A DNA stretch of 64,000 nucleotides, taken from the NCBI GenBank assembly GCA_008704415.1, contig VXIS01000070.1:1-64000 (forward strand), given 5' to 3'. The notes under the pieces were generated by a model that had not been told where the DNA came from, did not search any database, and saw only the letters and a list, made by a program, of their open reading frames with translations. Of the stretch, positions 1-11,085 are shown one piece after another. This stretch comes from Sphaerosporella brunnea (lineage: Eukaryota; Ascomycota; Pezizomycetes; Pezizales; Pyronemataceae). A program made the position numbers and the translations under genes. Position 1 is the stretch's first letter. Each line of letters starts with the position of its first letter.

Positions 1-1806
1 GCGCGATGGGAATGTCCTCGGCGAAAAAACCTCAAAGCCACCGCGGCCTTGCTTTCGATGTGGTCGAGCACCCTCCCAGCCGTGATGAGGTCACCAATTT
101 CTTGCCGAGCCGCTGGAATGAGAATGACAAGTCGGCTTCATTGGAGCTATTGAACGGCGGAACAGAAGTCCGATTCATCGGTAAGCTCATGGCCGCGTTG
201 GCCTGCGGTCGCGCATTACTGATGTGGTACAGGACCCGCGAAAGTCAGCAACGAAAGCGATGCGGCGGCCGTTCGAGCAGACAGACCAATGCCCCCACAA
301 TGCGGCCTCTTCTACTATGAAGCTACCATCGTGTCCGCAGGAAAGGAAGGGTGAGCTACTGCGCGGACAGAGTGTAGCAAGACGCAATGCTGAGTTCAGG
401 CAGGTTTATAGGCATTGGGTTCTGCACCGAGAAGGTCTCGCTCAGTAAATTGCCCGGATGGGAACAGGAATCTTGGGGATACCATGGCGATGACGGAAAT
501 ATCTTTTGTTGCCAGGGGACTCGAAAATCCTATGGGCCCAAATTCAACACCGACGATATTATTGGATGCGGAGTAAACTTCAGAAACAACACTGCTTTCT
601 TCACAAGGAATGGTGTGCTCCTAGGTGTGGCGTGTCGGGATATCAACAAGGGAAGATTATATCCGGTGGTGGGAATGAAGAAAGCAGGCGAGCACGTTCG
701 GGTCAACTTTGGCCAGCAAGGCTTCTTCTTCGACATTGATCGTTACATGAAGGTATGACATAAATGTCGCGCTGCAAGCAACTGCCTAACTATTTCCATG
801 AATAGGAGGAGAAAGCAAAAACATATGAAGAAATCAACAGACACTCCATCACTCGTCTCTGCCCCCAATTGGACGAGACTGCTTTGATTCAAGCTCTTGT
901 GTCGCAGTATCTTGCCCATGATGGCTACGTTGATACTGCTAGGGCATTCGCAGAAGACGTCCAAAATGAATCACAAGCACTAGACTCAGACGCAAGCCGA
1001 CTGGGCATAAGTTCTCTTGATCCAAAGGGGGATGCCGACGCAGTGAACAGACAGCGTAATGATGCCTCGTCCTTTGTTCCACGAGTGTGATACTGAAACA
1101 GGTGCAGGAATAAGAACCGCCATTTTACAGGGTGATGTCGATCTAGCCCTGGAACTTACCGAAATTTTTTACCCAAACGTTCTGAAAGACAATGAATTGT
1201 TGTTCTTTCGTCTCCGCCGACGGAAACTGGTGGAGATGATCCGGGAGGTGGCGGAAACAGTTCATGATGACAATGCCGGCCAAAAGAACGGCTACAATGG
1301 CAATACGCGTAACGACTTTGACCACGATATGGATATTGACGAGCCGGCAACCTCGTACGAAGGGATGGATGTGGAAGATTACCAGAGTCAGTCAAAGACG
1401 AGCCAGGTCAAGAATGCACTTGAGGCGGCCGTCCAATACGGACAGCAGTTGCGCATTGATTTCCAGTCCGATGGCAGGCCAGAGATCAAGAAACCGCTGG
1501 AGGAAGCATTCAGTCTTCTTGCCTATACAGATCCCAAGAGCTCCGTACTAGCACATCTACTAGATGAAGAAGGAAGAATTGCCGACGGTGAGGAGCTGAA
1601 TTCGGCGATTCTGGGTATGTAGTATGCCATTGATAAATACCGCGGTCACGGCTAACGTTTTGGTAGTATCCTTGGGCAAGAGTTCAGCAGCTGCACTGGA
1701 ACGTTTGGTGAAACAATCCAGTGTCCTCATCCAAGACATTAGCGAGGAGGGGGGACCAGGGGCGTTTGTGAATCTGCGTAACGACTACCTCAGGGATTGT
1801 TACTAA
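1..1806 (+). CDS. RanBPM/Gid1-like SPRY-LisH-CTLH protein (5' end not certain)
   Basis: Scaffold subunit of the CTLH/GID E3 ubiquitin ligase family (Gid1/Vid30 in yeast, RanBP9/10 in animals). Exons that join in frame: 6-180 (or earlier), 233-350, 404-752, 806-1055, 1108-1614, 1667-1806, giving 512 residues from the ATG at 6. A SPRY domain fills roughly residues 60-215 (GIGFCTEKVSL, GWEQESWGYHGDDG, NFRNNTAFFTRNG are typical). A LisH motif follows near 238-270 (ALIQALVSQYLAHDGY). CTLH/CRA begins at IRTAILQGDVDLALEL and the CRA part runs to the C-terminus. The reading frame is open to the window edge, so the true start may lie upstream; family members often have a longer low-complexity N-terminus. 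Family assignment is secure. The role in ubiquitination is inferred from the family. Confidence 0.88.
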
Positions 1807-2275
1807 TGTACTGTGTTGGAGCTTGTGCGCTTTGCTCTTAATGGTCTTCCTTTTCTTCAGCATTCTCCGGGAGTGTTAACGGATTTGAATATTTGTTTCT
1901 TTTTTCCCTTATGCCTGGGATCAATGTGGAATTGTGTATGGGATGGGTTTGTATTTCTCCTTGGGTTGTTCTTTGTGGTCATTTTAGGGCTGGGTTACTT
2001 TGTCACATCATCTTCCAGTGTTCTCCCCTCCCTCTTCATTGATTGTCGCATTTGTGTTCCTGTAGGTGGAACAATTCGCTTCGATCAATCATCTCCTGAA
2101 AAGGGCATTTTCAGGGGTCTGGCGTTAAAAACGAATTGTGTATAAACAACTCTTGTCAGGCTTAGCATCACCAGCCATCATTCATGATGCTCAGACTCAA
2201 AATCTTGCAACCAAACCGGGCAATTCTCTTCCCCGCAAACGCCAAGACTTCCCACTACCACCCCACTACTGTCCG

Positions 2276-3537
2276 ATGGAGCAGGAAGCAGCCGCAGCGC
2301 TGCACTCGTTAAAATGCCAATACTTTCAGCTGGTGGAACCGCGTCTGCTTGCGTTCCCGCCTGCGCACATACTACGAAAAACCAACTTCCAGGAACGGCT
2401 GTTTTCTGATGTTTTTGCGCCAGACGCGGTGGCAGATTCGGCGTATGCGCCGCCGCCTAGGTACTCTGCACGCGTGCTCAAGGAGGTGGTCAGCTTGATC
2501 GAGGTTGGGAATATACCCAAATTTATTTGGTGCGTCATAGATTATGACTCTAACATTTTTAAATTCTCATCAGAGCTCTGTGGATGCTGAGGAGGAAGAA
2601 GAAGCTCCAGAGGTTAACGAACAACTCCTCGAGCTGTATGTAACCCTCTTAGCAACCCCCTCGCCGCCCGCGGACCCGACAAAGAAGTCGGCCGTTACTT
2701 ACACGCTCCCCGCGCCGCTGCTGCCGATCACGATCTTGGAGACTCCGGCGTTGATATCGGGTCTGGGGACTACGGGGCTGAGGACTTGGGAGGCGGCACT
2801 GGCGCTGGCGGAGGTCTTGCTGCTGCAGTCTCCCGTGCAGATGGCGGGAAAGAAGGTGCTGGAGCTGGGAGCTGGGACGGGATTGGTCAGCCTTGTTGCT
2901 GCGCGCCTGGGCGCAAGGGTTTTGGCGACGGATGGCGACGAGGGCGTGGTTGAGGGTTTGCGCGGGAACGTAAGCATCAACGATATGGCGCAGGAGGTGG
3001 AGGTGCAGGTTAGACGATGGGCTGGCGGCAGAGAGTGGCCGGAGGAGAAGGTGGATTTGGTGTTGGGCGCGGATGTGGTGAGTTTTTCCCCCATCTGTAC
3101 CTAGGACCGCGGTTTTTTTTTGGTTTTTTTAATGGGAGACTGATTTGGGAGGGGATCGGGGGGGGGGGCAGACGTATGATGCTGAGGCAATCCCCTGGTT
3201 GGTCGCGGAGATTGTGTGGACGCTCCAGGAGCACCCGGGGGTTAAGGTGCTTATTGCCGCTACGATGAGGAATGTGGATACTTTTGAGGTGTTTAGAACT
3301 TGTTGTGGTGAGTTTTGCTCTGCTACTCGGGGGGGGGTGGGGGGGTACTGGCTGATGAGGCTGTGGTTAGCGGAGAGAGGGTTGGCTGTTACGGAGAGCG
3401 TCTATGAGTTGCCGAGTCCGAGGGTGTTTTGGTATGTGCCCAGGGCGGAGATTAGGATTGTTGAAGTGCGGAAGCAGGCTGGTGGAGAGAGGGTGGATGG
3501 ATGGAGCTTCCGCCAGACGGAATATCTACGGGCATGA
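2276..3537 (+). CDS. EFM3/FAM86-type protein-lysine N-methyltransferase
   Basis: Class I S-adenosylmethionine-dependent methyltransferase of the family whose yeast and human members (Efm3, FAM86A) modify elongation factor 2; the substrate here is inferred. The N-terminal helical region begins MEQEAAAALHSLKCQYFQ at the ATG at 2276. Then come the FAM86-like segment PALISGLGTTGLRTWEAALALAE, the AdoMet loop VLELGAGTGLVSLVAARLG, the acidic post-II residue in ATDGD, and GADVTYDAEAIPWLV restored by splicing. Exons: 2276-2533, 2574-3077, 3172-3537 (375 aa). An alternative first intron, 2530-2575, uses a stronger donor (GTGCGT) and shortens the protein by two residues. The second intron (3078-3171) has a poly-T and a poly-G run. 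The segment around 3310-3350 is glycine-rich and poorly conserved, so a further splice or sequence error there is possible. Confidence 0.8.
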
Positions 3538-4356
3538 GCTGGTAACCACCTTCACGGGATGAAGTTCCTCCGCGGTGTTATTTGCCCTGGACGAGAGAGC
3601 CGAAATGTGGAGACAATTGGAGCTGAAGTTGACGCGTTCCCATCTCATCCGCATACATAGCCGCGGGGCTATGTGAGATGTTCATAAGCCGGATATATAA
3701 CGTCACTTTTCCGCAAGGGTTCAGGCCGGTAAGCCCTGTGAGCCGAGAAAGAGTGATATTCTCATTGCGAACGAAAAAAGAAAAAAAACGGTTAATGTTT
3801 TGCCCCCCCAACTCGGCACCGTTCAATTCAGGAACCATCATGACATAGTACTAGCCTTTTAACAACGCGGCTTTATACAAAGTGCGCGCATTGTAATCCC
3901 CCCATCTGACGACAGGTCGAGCGCTCGATCTCTGACTTCCAGCTCTCCACCGTGACCAGGACATTGTTGCACGCTTAGACATCGCCCTTTGTTTGCTAGA
4001 CGTCCTCGTACTGCCCTAGTTTTGAAGAGGTTGGCATGGATCCAGAGGAACGTCTGAAAGCCCTGAACTATCCTATGATGATCTGAGTTCTCTCCGTCTC
4101 GCTCAACATCAACCGCAGGCTCTACCGCTACTCTTCCATGTCCTACGTCATACACGCCCGAAACAAAAAAAAAAAAAAACAAAAAAAAAAACATCTATAG
4201 TATAGTACAAGTACACTGTGTAGAGATTCAACATTCCAGCAGTTTCTATTTGTACCAGCGAAGCAGCCCGCCAGCCCGCCCGTCAATGTCTGCAGCCCAA
4301 ACAGCCCGCCCATCATCTTTTTTCAGCAGCCCAACCAGCCCAATTGCACGGGTCCA
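3538..4356. other. Intergenic, convergent gene ends
   Basis: This stretch lies between the 3' ends of the methyltransferase (plus) and PAM16 (minus). It holds short open frames without recognisable domains, an A-rich run near 3775-3790 and two A runs near 4165-4190. The AGCCC-rich stretch at about 4260-4345 resembles the tips of the hAT-type MITEs at 49.6 and 60.0 kb but has no clear ends. No gene seen. Confidence 0.5.
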
Positions 4357-4860
4357 CTATGAAGCGGTTTGCTGCTGCTGCTGCTGCTTCGCCTTATCAG
4401 CCGCCTTCTTCGCCTCCGCCTCTAACCGCTCCCTGGCCCGGTACACCTTCGACTGCAGATAGAAGCTGCCGCCCTTCTTCGGATCGTTCCGCTCGAACAG
4501 CGTCTTGTAGCGCTCGGCGATCGCTTCGGCGCTCGGAACCGCTGCGCCCCCCTCCGGCTTGAGGTTCAGGATCTTGTACGCCTCGTCCAACGTGACGCCG
4601 CCGCGTCCGTTCAGTATTACGCCACTAGTCCCCGCCGCTGCCGCTGCTTTTTGGTATTTGGCTGAGGCTTGCGCTTGCTTGTACGCTTCGACGAAGGCGC
4701 GCCCGACGACTCGGCTGCCGACTAGGACGATCTGCGCTATTATGCGGTGGGCCTGGGAGTGCGTCAGTCAGTATTCGGTGGTGGTGGTGGTGGTGGTGGC
4801 GCGAAGTCAAGGTCTCCCGGGGAAAACGGGAGAAGGGATGGGAGGGGGGTGACTGACCAT
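4357..4860 (-). CDS. PAM16: Mitochondrial import inner membrane translocase subunit TIM16 (PAM16)
   Basis: J-like protein of the presequence-translocase import motor. It pairs with Pam18/Tim14 and restrains its stimulation of mtHsp70 on the matrix side of the inner membrane. The ATG at 4860-4858 is alone in exon 1; intron 4857-4753; exon 2 4752-4357. The join gives MAHRIIAQIVLVGSRVVGRAF, the conserved Pam16 N-terminus. The J-like domain has the Pam16 signature NDPKKGGSFYLQSKVYRA in place of the HPD of true J proteins. Total 132 aa, normal for the family. The C-terminus carries a six-residue glutamine run encoded by CAG repeats (about 4366-4385), a likely length-variable tail. Strong match by motif and length. 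Confidence 0.95.
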
Positions 4861-5661
4861 TGTGTACGGGTGGATATCAGAAGTGCGTGTGCGATAGATA
4901 TCGACGGTTGGGCGTTGTGTGGTGTGGCGTGGGGGATGTTTTTCGGTGGTGGTGAGTGAGCTTTCTTTCTAAAGTCGAAATAGAAAAAGAAACCCTTGCC
5001 ACTAGCCTCCCTGCACCCATGCCGCCCCGCCGAACCGAAATCTACTGGAGCTGTCTCTACATACACCCCCGGGGAAGGGAATAACCCTCTGAGCAGAGCC
5101 CACGGCATACTAGGTATGAGTGCGTTTGGATTTCGCTCAGCACCGGTATCGGTATATGCTCAGTATGCGGTATCCGATCCCGGACATTGAACACCGAAAA
5201 CCGAGACGAGAGGCGTAGATAGTTGGGGAGCGTTTGCACTCTCCATATGTCACGTCTAGCATGCCGCTGGCGGCTATATACATAGCAGCAGCCATTCAAT
5301 TGTTTTAATCATAATGTATTCAAAAAGTGTGTTTAAAAATATTGCACCCAGACGGTGAGGCGGTGGTGTAGCCTCGCGCCTCAGCACCGAATGCTGCCCG
5401 ATACATGTGAGAGGATCGGCGCCAAGCCCCCACTTGACTAAGTGGCTTAGCTAACCGATCCGCACCCCTCGCTCCTCCACTCACTGCTCTGCTCCGCCTC
5501 AAAACTGGCGCCGTGAAACAGGTGATTGTATGTAATCAACATAGCCGCTGCTGCCCGAAGAACTTTAGACCACTCCTCGTCATCATCATCGACGTCGCCT
5601 TGAGACGGCTCGAATCACTATCTGCTTCCTTAACCCTACCCAACAACCCCCCGCCATCGTT
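4861..5661. other. Divergent intergenic region between PAM16 and arrestin gene
   Basis: About 800 bp serving as upstream sequence for both the minus-strand PAM16 and the plus-strand arrestin gene. It contains a GTG/CAC-rich run near 4780-4800 (inside the PAM16 intron border region) and a stretch at 5300-5330 (AATTGTTTTAATCATAAT) resembling, in reverse, the 3' tail of the LINE-like repeats at 52.7 and 55.3 kb. No coding frame or RNA gene could be supported. Confidence 0.5.
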
Positions 5662-7441
5662 ATGTCGGTGAGAATCGAGCTCGACAATCACAATGGCAGC
5701 GTGTTTACATGCCTCGACTTTATATCTGGAAAGGTAGAATAGTGAAGCTAGCTCCCGAGGCGGCGGCAAGCTGAGTCCATAAGGCTGAACGGAAGCATCC
5801 AGGTCATCATGAACATCCCTTCCGAGGAGACGATTTCCTCAATTACCGTCAAGCTAGAAGGGATATCCCGGACACGCCTGGACCATCCCCGAATCGAAGT
5901 ACCCGGGGAAAGGCCACGCGACAAGCGCAGGGCTGAGGTGGAAATACACAGAGTTGGTTTGCCGGTCCACAGCTATCTGTTTAGCTTCTAAGAGCTGACA
6001 TCGCAGCTCCTCTACGTGGTGGATACGGTGTTTCCGTTGCAAGCCATCCGAGAGAGTACAACCTCCACCTCCGGCTTCACACTCAAGGCCGGACAATACG
6101 AATACCCATTCAAGATCCGAATGCCCATCAACTCGGCATGCACGGAAGGGGTGCGCCCCAACGCCATCGCCGGCGGCCTATTCCAACGAGTGAGCTTTGA
6201 TGTCTCCCACGGAACCGTAGACTTCGCCAAAGACTCCAAGGTCCACGTCAAAGGAACGCTACCTCCGAGCTTGAGCGGGATCGCAGAGGACGCCGCGTGG
6301 ATACGATATTTCCTGAAGGTGACTGTTAACAGGCCCGCGTTCTACAAAGCAAACATGCGGCACATCGACCCGTTCGTTTTTCTCCCCATAGAACCTCCAC
6401 GGCCTCCTTCGACCAGTGCAGAGGCATTTGCGAAGCGAAAACACGAGTTCATACCCACTAAGCCGGCAAAAGGAACCATGGACGGTCTATTCGGTGCTTT
6501 CCGAAAGCCAGCGGCTGGCTCGCAGGCAGGCCAAGTGCCGATCCGGTTCGCAGTGGAAGCCAGGCTCCCATCGCCGCCGATTCTGGTCCCCAACGACCCA
6601 TTGCCTCTGCGATTACTCGTGACCAAGCTCGATCCGTTCCAGGAAGTGATCGTCATGCGGTCATTGCAAATCACCCTTCTCGGCACAACTCACATATCAG
6701 CGCACGAGCTGGTCAAGGACGAACTGCACAGCTGGCTTCTTTTCAGCGTAGCATCGATCCACGCGCCATTTGGCGACGAGAACGCACCGCCGAATACGCT
6801 ACTCGAGGTGGACCCGTCTTTATGGCGCAACAAATGCTTGCCGGATACGATTGCCCCAACATTTACAACCTGCAACATCAGCCGGAATTACCAGCTCAAG
6901 CTCGAGATCGGCCTGAGCCGGACCCACGACGACCACATTGATGTAACCCCCCCCTCCCCCCGCCCTCTCTCCTTCCCCCAGGCGCAAGGCGATTAAATTG
7001 CTGACTCCTTGTGTCTAGATCCTCCCCCTCCTCTTCCCCATCCAAGTCTACTCCGGCATCCAGCCACCGCGCCAGCTGCTAGCATCCGCCAACCAACGAC
7101 CCCCTGCGCAACCTCCACGACCAGGAAGAAAGGGCACGGCCCCTAGCGCGCTCAGCCTGCCGCGATCGGGTACACAGCGCAAAGGCTCCTCCTCCACAAT
7201 CACAAGCCCCGTGTCCGATCTCCCGCCTCCAAACCTTTCGCCGCGACCGCACTCTTCCAGCGACAGCAAGAACATGGATCTTGGCGCAGGAGACGCAGCA
7301 CAAGAGATCGTGGCACCACCGCCGACGTATGAAGATGCGATTGCGGATGATATTGCCCCCGTGGATGGGCCGAGGAGGAGGTATGAGCAGGAGGGAACGT
7401 ATTATACGCCGTTGCCTGAGGATTTGAGGGAAGTGCATTAG
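5662..7441 (+). CDS. Arrestin-related trafficking adaptor (ART/Rod1-like) with C-terminal PPxY
   Basis: Alpha-arrestin expected to link plasma-membrane transporters to the Rsp5/NEDD4 ubiquitin ligase. Exons 5662-5733, 5803-5952, 6007-6942, 7019-7441 give 526 aa. The splice joins restore the arrestin N-domain start MSVRIELDNHNGSVFTCLDF, then ITVKLEGISRTRL and LLYVVDTVFP. The C-terminal arrestin domain includes the segment PIRFAVEARLPSPPILVPND. The tail is proline/serine-rich and ends with PPPTYEDA (PPTY at residues 487-490), the motif WW domains of Rsp5-type ligases bind. The third intron (6943-7018) has a poly-C stretch, and the second uses a weak donor (GTTGGT). The fold is clear; the transporter target is unknown. 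Confidence 0.9.
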
Positions 7442-7709
7442 ACTCATCATTTCTTTTGAGTTGGACAGGCGTTCTTTTTTGCTTTTTTCTCTCTTCGGGT
7501 GGCATATTTGTTTGGTACACTAAAGAGGAGTTGTTAGAATCTTTTTCAACCTTTGAAGCCTTGCGAAGTGATGTATTGTGGGGTTTGCATGCATCATCAC
7601 TCGATATGTCTCTCTTGCTTTTCTCACCACATCATCCGCGGATTAGAACCGCTCAGATCGAGCGCATCCGAGGTACAATTTCAGGTACACTTTCTCACGC
7701 GACGAAAGG

Positions 7710-7749
<40 letters not shown>

Positions 7750-7975
7750 TCAGCAACGCTATTTTTGATGCATAAACCCACCCCAGGTAAAATTACGCCC
7801 AAAACACCATGACCAGTATAGATAGGCTCGAGGAAAAAAGGAAAGGAAACAAAGAGGGAAAAAGGAGAAGGAGAAAAAAAAGAACCATGTGTGCTTGCTC
7901 ACTTGAATGGTCATAGTTAAGATACTCCGATCCAAGAAAGCGCGGGGAAGAAAAAAGAAGAAGAAAAAAAAAAAG
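7442..7975. other. Convergent intergenic region with A37 tract
   Basis: Between the arrestin gene and paralog A (tail to tail). The notable content is an uninterrupted run of 37 A at 7710-7746 and further AAG-rich stretches at 7840-7975. No gene seen; frames here are low-complexity lysine runs. Confidence 0.6.
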
Positions 7976-10900
7976 CTAAACCCTCCTGATGGGCGGCGAT
8001 GGGGTAACGGCGACCTCAGCGCCGGCAGGAACTCCGCGCGCAGCCAAGCGCTTCAGCTCATCGATTTGCCATCGCTCGCGACGTCGGATGTTCAGTGCGC
8101 GCTTGAACTCGGCGTGGAAGTTGTTCATCTCCTCCTGGTTGTTGAATTCGATCTCGAACCACTTGAAATCCTCAAAGCTCTCCTCGTCGTCCGGGAACAG
8201 GCCTTTCTTGTCGAGCCGGAACCCGCCGGGCGACTCGCGGGACCCGAACGTGCGCGCTTTCACCGATGTCGGGTTCTGGAAGGTTTTGTGCGAGCTGGGC
8301 TTTATGCGCGCTATGCAGCGTCGTGGCTTCAGCTCCACTTCGATCGAGTCGGTCACTGGGAAGGCGGTTGGGTCAGTTGGATGGAAACCCGGTGAGGGGA
8401 TTGTGGGGAAAAAAAAAAAAAACAGACCGAAGAAGGTGGTAGTTGTCTCGTCCCAGTACATCACTATGCGGGTAGTGTGGACTTTCAGATTCGTCCGTGC
8501 CCATGCTTCCCGAGTGGCGTTCGGGGCCACGCTAGGGGTGCTGGCAAGTACTTCGGCGTCGTCGTCTGCCTCCCTCCACAGCTGGATACGTGCTTTGTAG
8601 TGGCTGTGTTCCCCATCGCGAAGGCTCTTCTTGAAACGCACAGTACGGACAGCTTGGAAGTCTGTTTCAACCACTTCCCCGAGTAGTGCAAACTGGAAGT
8701 TGAACATGTCTGTACGATAGTTAACAAACTCTCCGTGCAGTGCAGCAGGGCCAGTCCCGTCATACCACGTGCGCTCCTGAACTTGTAGTATAGACTGCTC
8801 GGGGGCATTGGTTTTCCCGCAATTTTCCGGGGATTGCCATTGAGGAAGGGGTCTTGCCGATGCGTCTTTCTGATGTATATGACCGGGTGGTTCTGATGAT
8901 AACCATAGTCCGGAACCAGCTCCGCTTCTTTCACATATGCTGCAGGCCCTGTCAGCCAGGAGAGACTTATACCTGATGTGTAAATCCTTACCGACTCTCT
9001 GGTCAATACTCTCCTCAAGACCTTCCATCAATGTCAGGATCCGAAGTGTCTTGTCCGACATCATCTTGAAGATTCTGAGCCGACAATTATCCCAACGTCC
9101 ATGCGTATCTCCCGTGTATGACGCCATGAGATGCCTTCGCGTTTCAACATTAGCTCGGAAAGCGATCGTTACAAGGACACCCACATGACCTCGAAATCCC
9201 TCGGAAGGATTTCCACCTCTCCTGGCCTCACACCAAGATTCTCCTTATCCACAAGTTCGTTCCAACTGTAGTTTGGCTTCATTTTCCGCGTCGGCGGAGG
9301 ACCGCTCGTGCCTGAAGTTGACGGTCGCGAGTGCGGTTGACCAATACGTTGAGTGGTTGCGAATAATTCGGGTAATCCACCTCGTCCAATGCTACTTCCT
9401 CCTAGAGATGACACCGAGCCCGATGGGGTATGTGAATGGATGGAGGACGGACCGGCAGATAGTGTACCCGACAGTCTGGCAACCCCAGACCCGAATCCTC
9501 CATCCATGCCGTGAGGGGGTGGGGGAGCTGATCGAGGGGGGCCATCTCGCCGCTCTGCTGAAGCAGTAATAGCTGGCATGTCGGTCCTCAAGGGCGAGTC
9601 GATATCCATGCTGTTTCTGTCTATGTCTTCCGTGCTCACATCTTCAATTCGGGTGATGCTCTCAAAGCTAGAGTCGGCCATATATGAATCGATTGCCCGT
9701 GAATATGAGAGCGGTATTCTCGGCGGCTCCGGTTCGATACCCGGAAATGCGGTTGGTACTGCCGTCCTGGTCAACCCGGCGCCAATGTCCTTTTTGTTGA
9801 TTCCGTCGATGAAGATGCTGAAGTCTCCCTTATCTAGCAGTTCCGACGGCAGCGGCGGATCAATGTCCCGCTCAAAATATTCCTGGAGCCGATATACAAC
9901 GTCCTGTTTTCCGACCATTAATTTGCGCGTCCTAGTTTCGTGCATGCGGTATACTGACACATCCGAGTATGCCAATCATCGTTCGGATCTCATTTGAGAA
10001 ACCTTCAACGCCGGCATCAGGCGTGGTCACTCGCAGCAACCATGAGCATTTCATCAAGTTGATGTAAGCCTCGAGTGGGAATTTTTTGGGATCATTTGTG
10101 TGATTGAGCTGTGAGAAAAGAGGATCAACAATGGCCGGCGCGGGACAAAGTGGGAATTGCTCTTACATTATATACCCAGTGGAGCGTTATCAAAATTGTG
10201 CTCTCGGGCTTCAATTTCCAAACAAATGCCTGGCCACCTCCGCCAAATTCGCATGCATCTTGAAATCGCTGGATAACGTCGATGTCTTGCATTCCTGATG
10301 CTACCGAGGCACCGGCGCTACTGGTGGACTGATATGACGCTGTAGACTTTCGTGCGGCGAGCTCTTCCAAGAACAATCCGATGCGTCTTTGTACTCCGTC
10401 ATAAACAGAAAGCGTTTGCGATATTTTACTCCTGCGAAAAAAAAAAAACGAAAAAAAAAACGGACCGGTCATCAGCACAGGACCGGTGAACAGCAGAGTA
10501 AACGTCATTCTTACTTGCGCAATACTTTGAAAAAGAGATCCAGCTTCCACGTTTGGAATCTGAATTTCTCGTTCAAAACGCCCAATAAGCTTTCCTCCCC
10601 AGACAGTCGCAGGTGCATGACTATGTTGTGGCCGCGCATCCCAAGCGGGTCGTGACTAGCTGTTTGTATCGGAATCGCCCGTTCGAGCTGTTTCAGACTG
10701 TCGATGAGCCCGTGGCTGGCTATGCGAAGCATCTGCTGCGCCGGCGGTTTATTCTCGGCCCGAAGGATCGACGAGTTAGGATTTCCATTCTCATCGAAGA
10801 GGCGCTCGATCCGATCAGCGAGACCCTCGAGGGTCCGAGCTAGCGACAGAAAATTGGACGGCGCATCGAAAACTCCCAAGAAACATGCCTCGAGAATTTC

Positions 10901-11085
10901 TTGCAGCTTCTGCTGTGCGTTGAAAAACTAGTTCATTCACCGGAAAAGTCAGCACCTTTTTTTTTGTTTTTGTTTTTTTTTTCCCTTTCGCTTCCAAACC
11001 CACAGCCGAGGCGTCGTCGTCGTCGTCACATCATGAGCATCGCACGCACCTCTCCAAAACCGAACCCCTGGTACGCGAATGACAT
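7976..11085 (-). CDS. Uncharacterised fungal protein, paralog A (857 aa, nine exons)
   Basis: Function not recognised. Exons on the minus strand: 11085-11050, 10927-10515, 10431-10167, 10108-10003, 9953-9185, 9134-8992, 8948-8769, 8709-8428, 8355-7976 (2574 nt, in frame). The N-terminal 270 residues are mainly helical, beginning MSFAYQGFGFGE. A serine/proline-rich central linker follows. The C-terminal half aligns along its length with the gene at 18449-21642: GVRPGEVEILPRDFEVM, then AELVPDYGYHQNHPVIYIRK, YKARIQLW, TTRIVMYWDE, RIKPSSHKTFQNP, DFKWFEIEF, and an arginine-rich helical end. Two introns sit at the same position and phase as in the paralog. Intron 9954-10002 is the least certain. 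Several introns contain long A/T runs. No catalytic motif, signal peptide or membrane segment seen. Confidence 0.75.

Noticed and set aside
4625..5108. Histidine- or proline-run frames opposite the PAM16 start
   Set aside because: They are shadows of the GTG/CAC repeat in the PAM16 first intron.
5340..5480. Possible structured RNA in the PAM16-arrestin intergenic region
   Set aside because: Some local pairing is present, but no cloverleaf, snoRNA boxes or other known pattern could be fitted.
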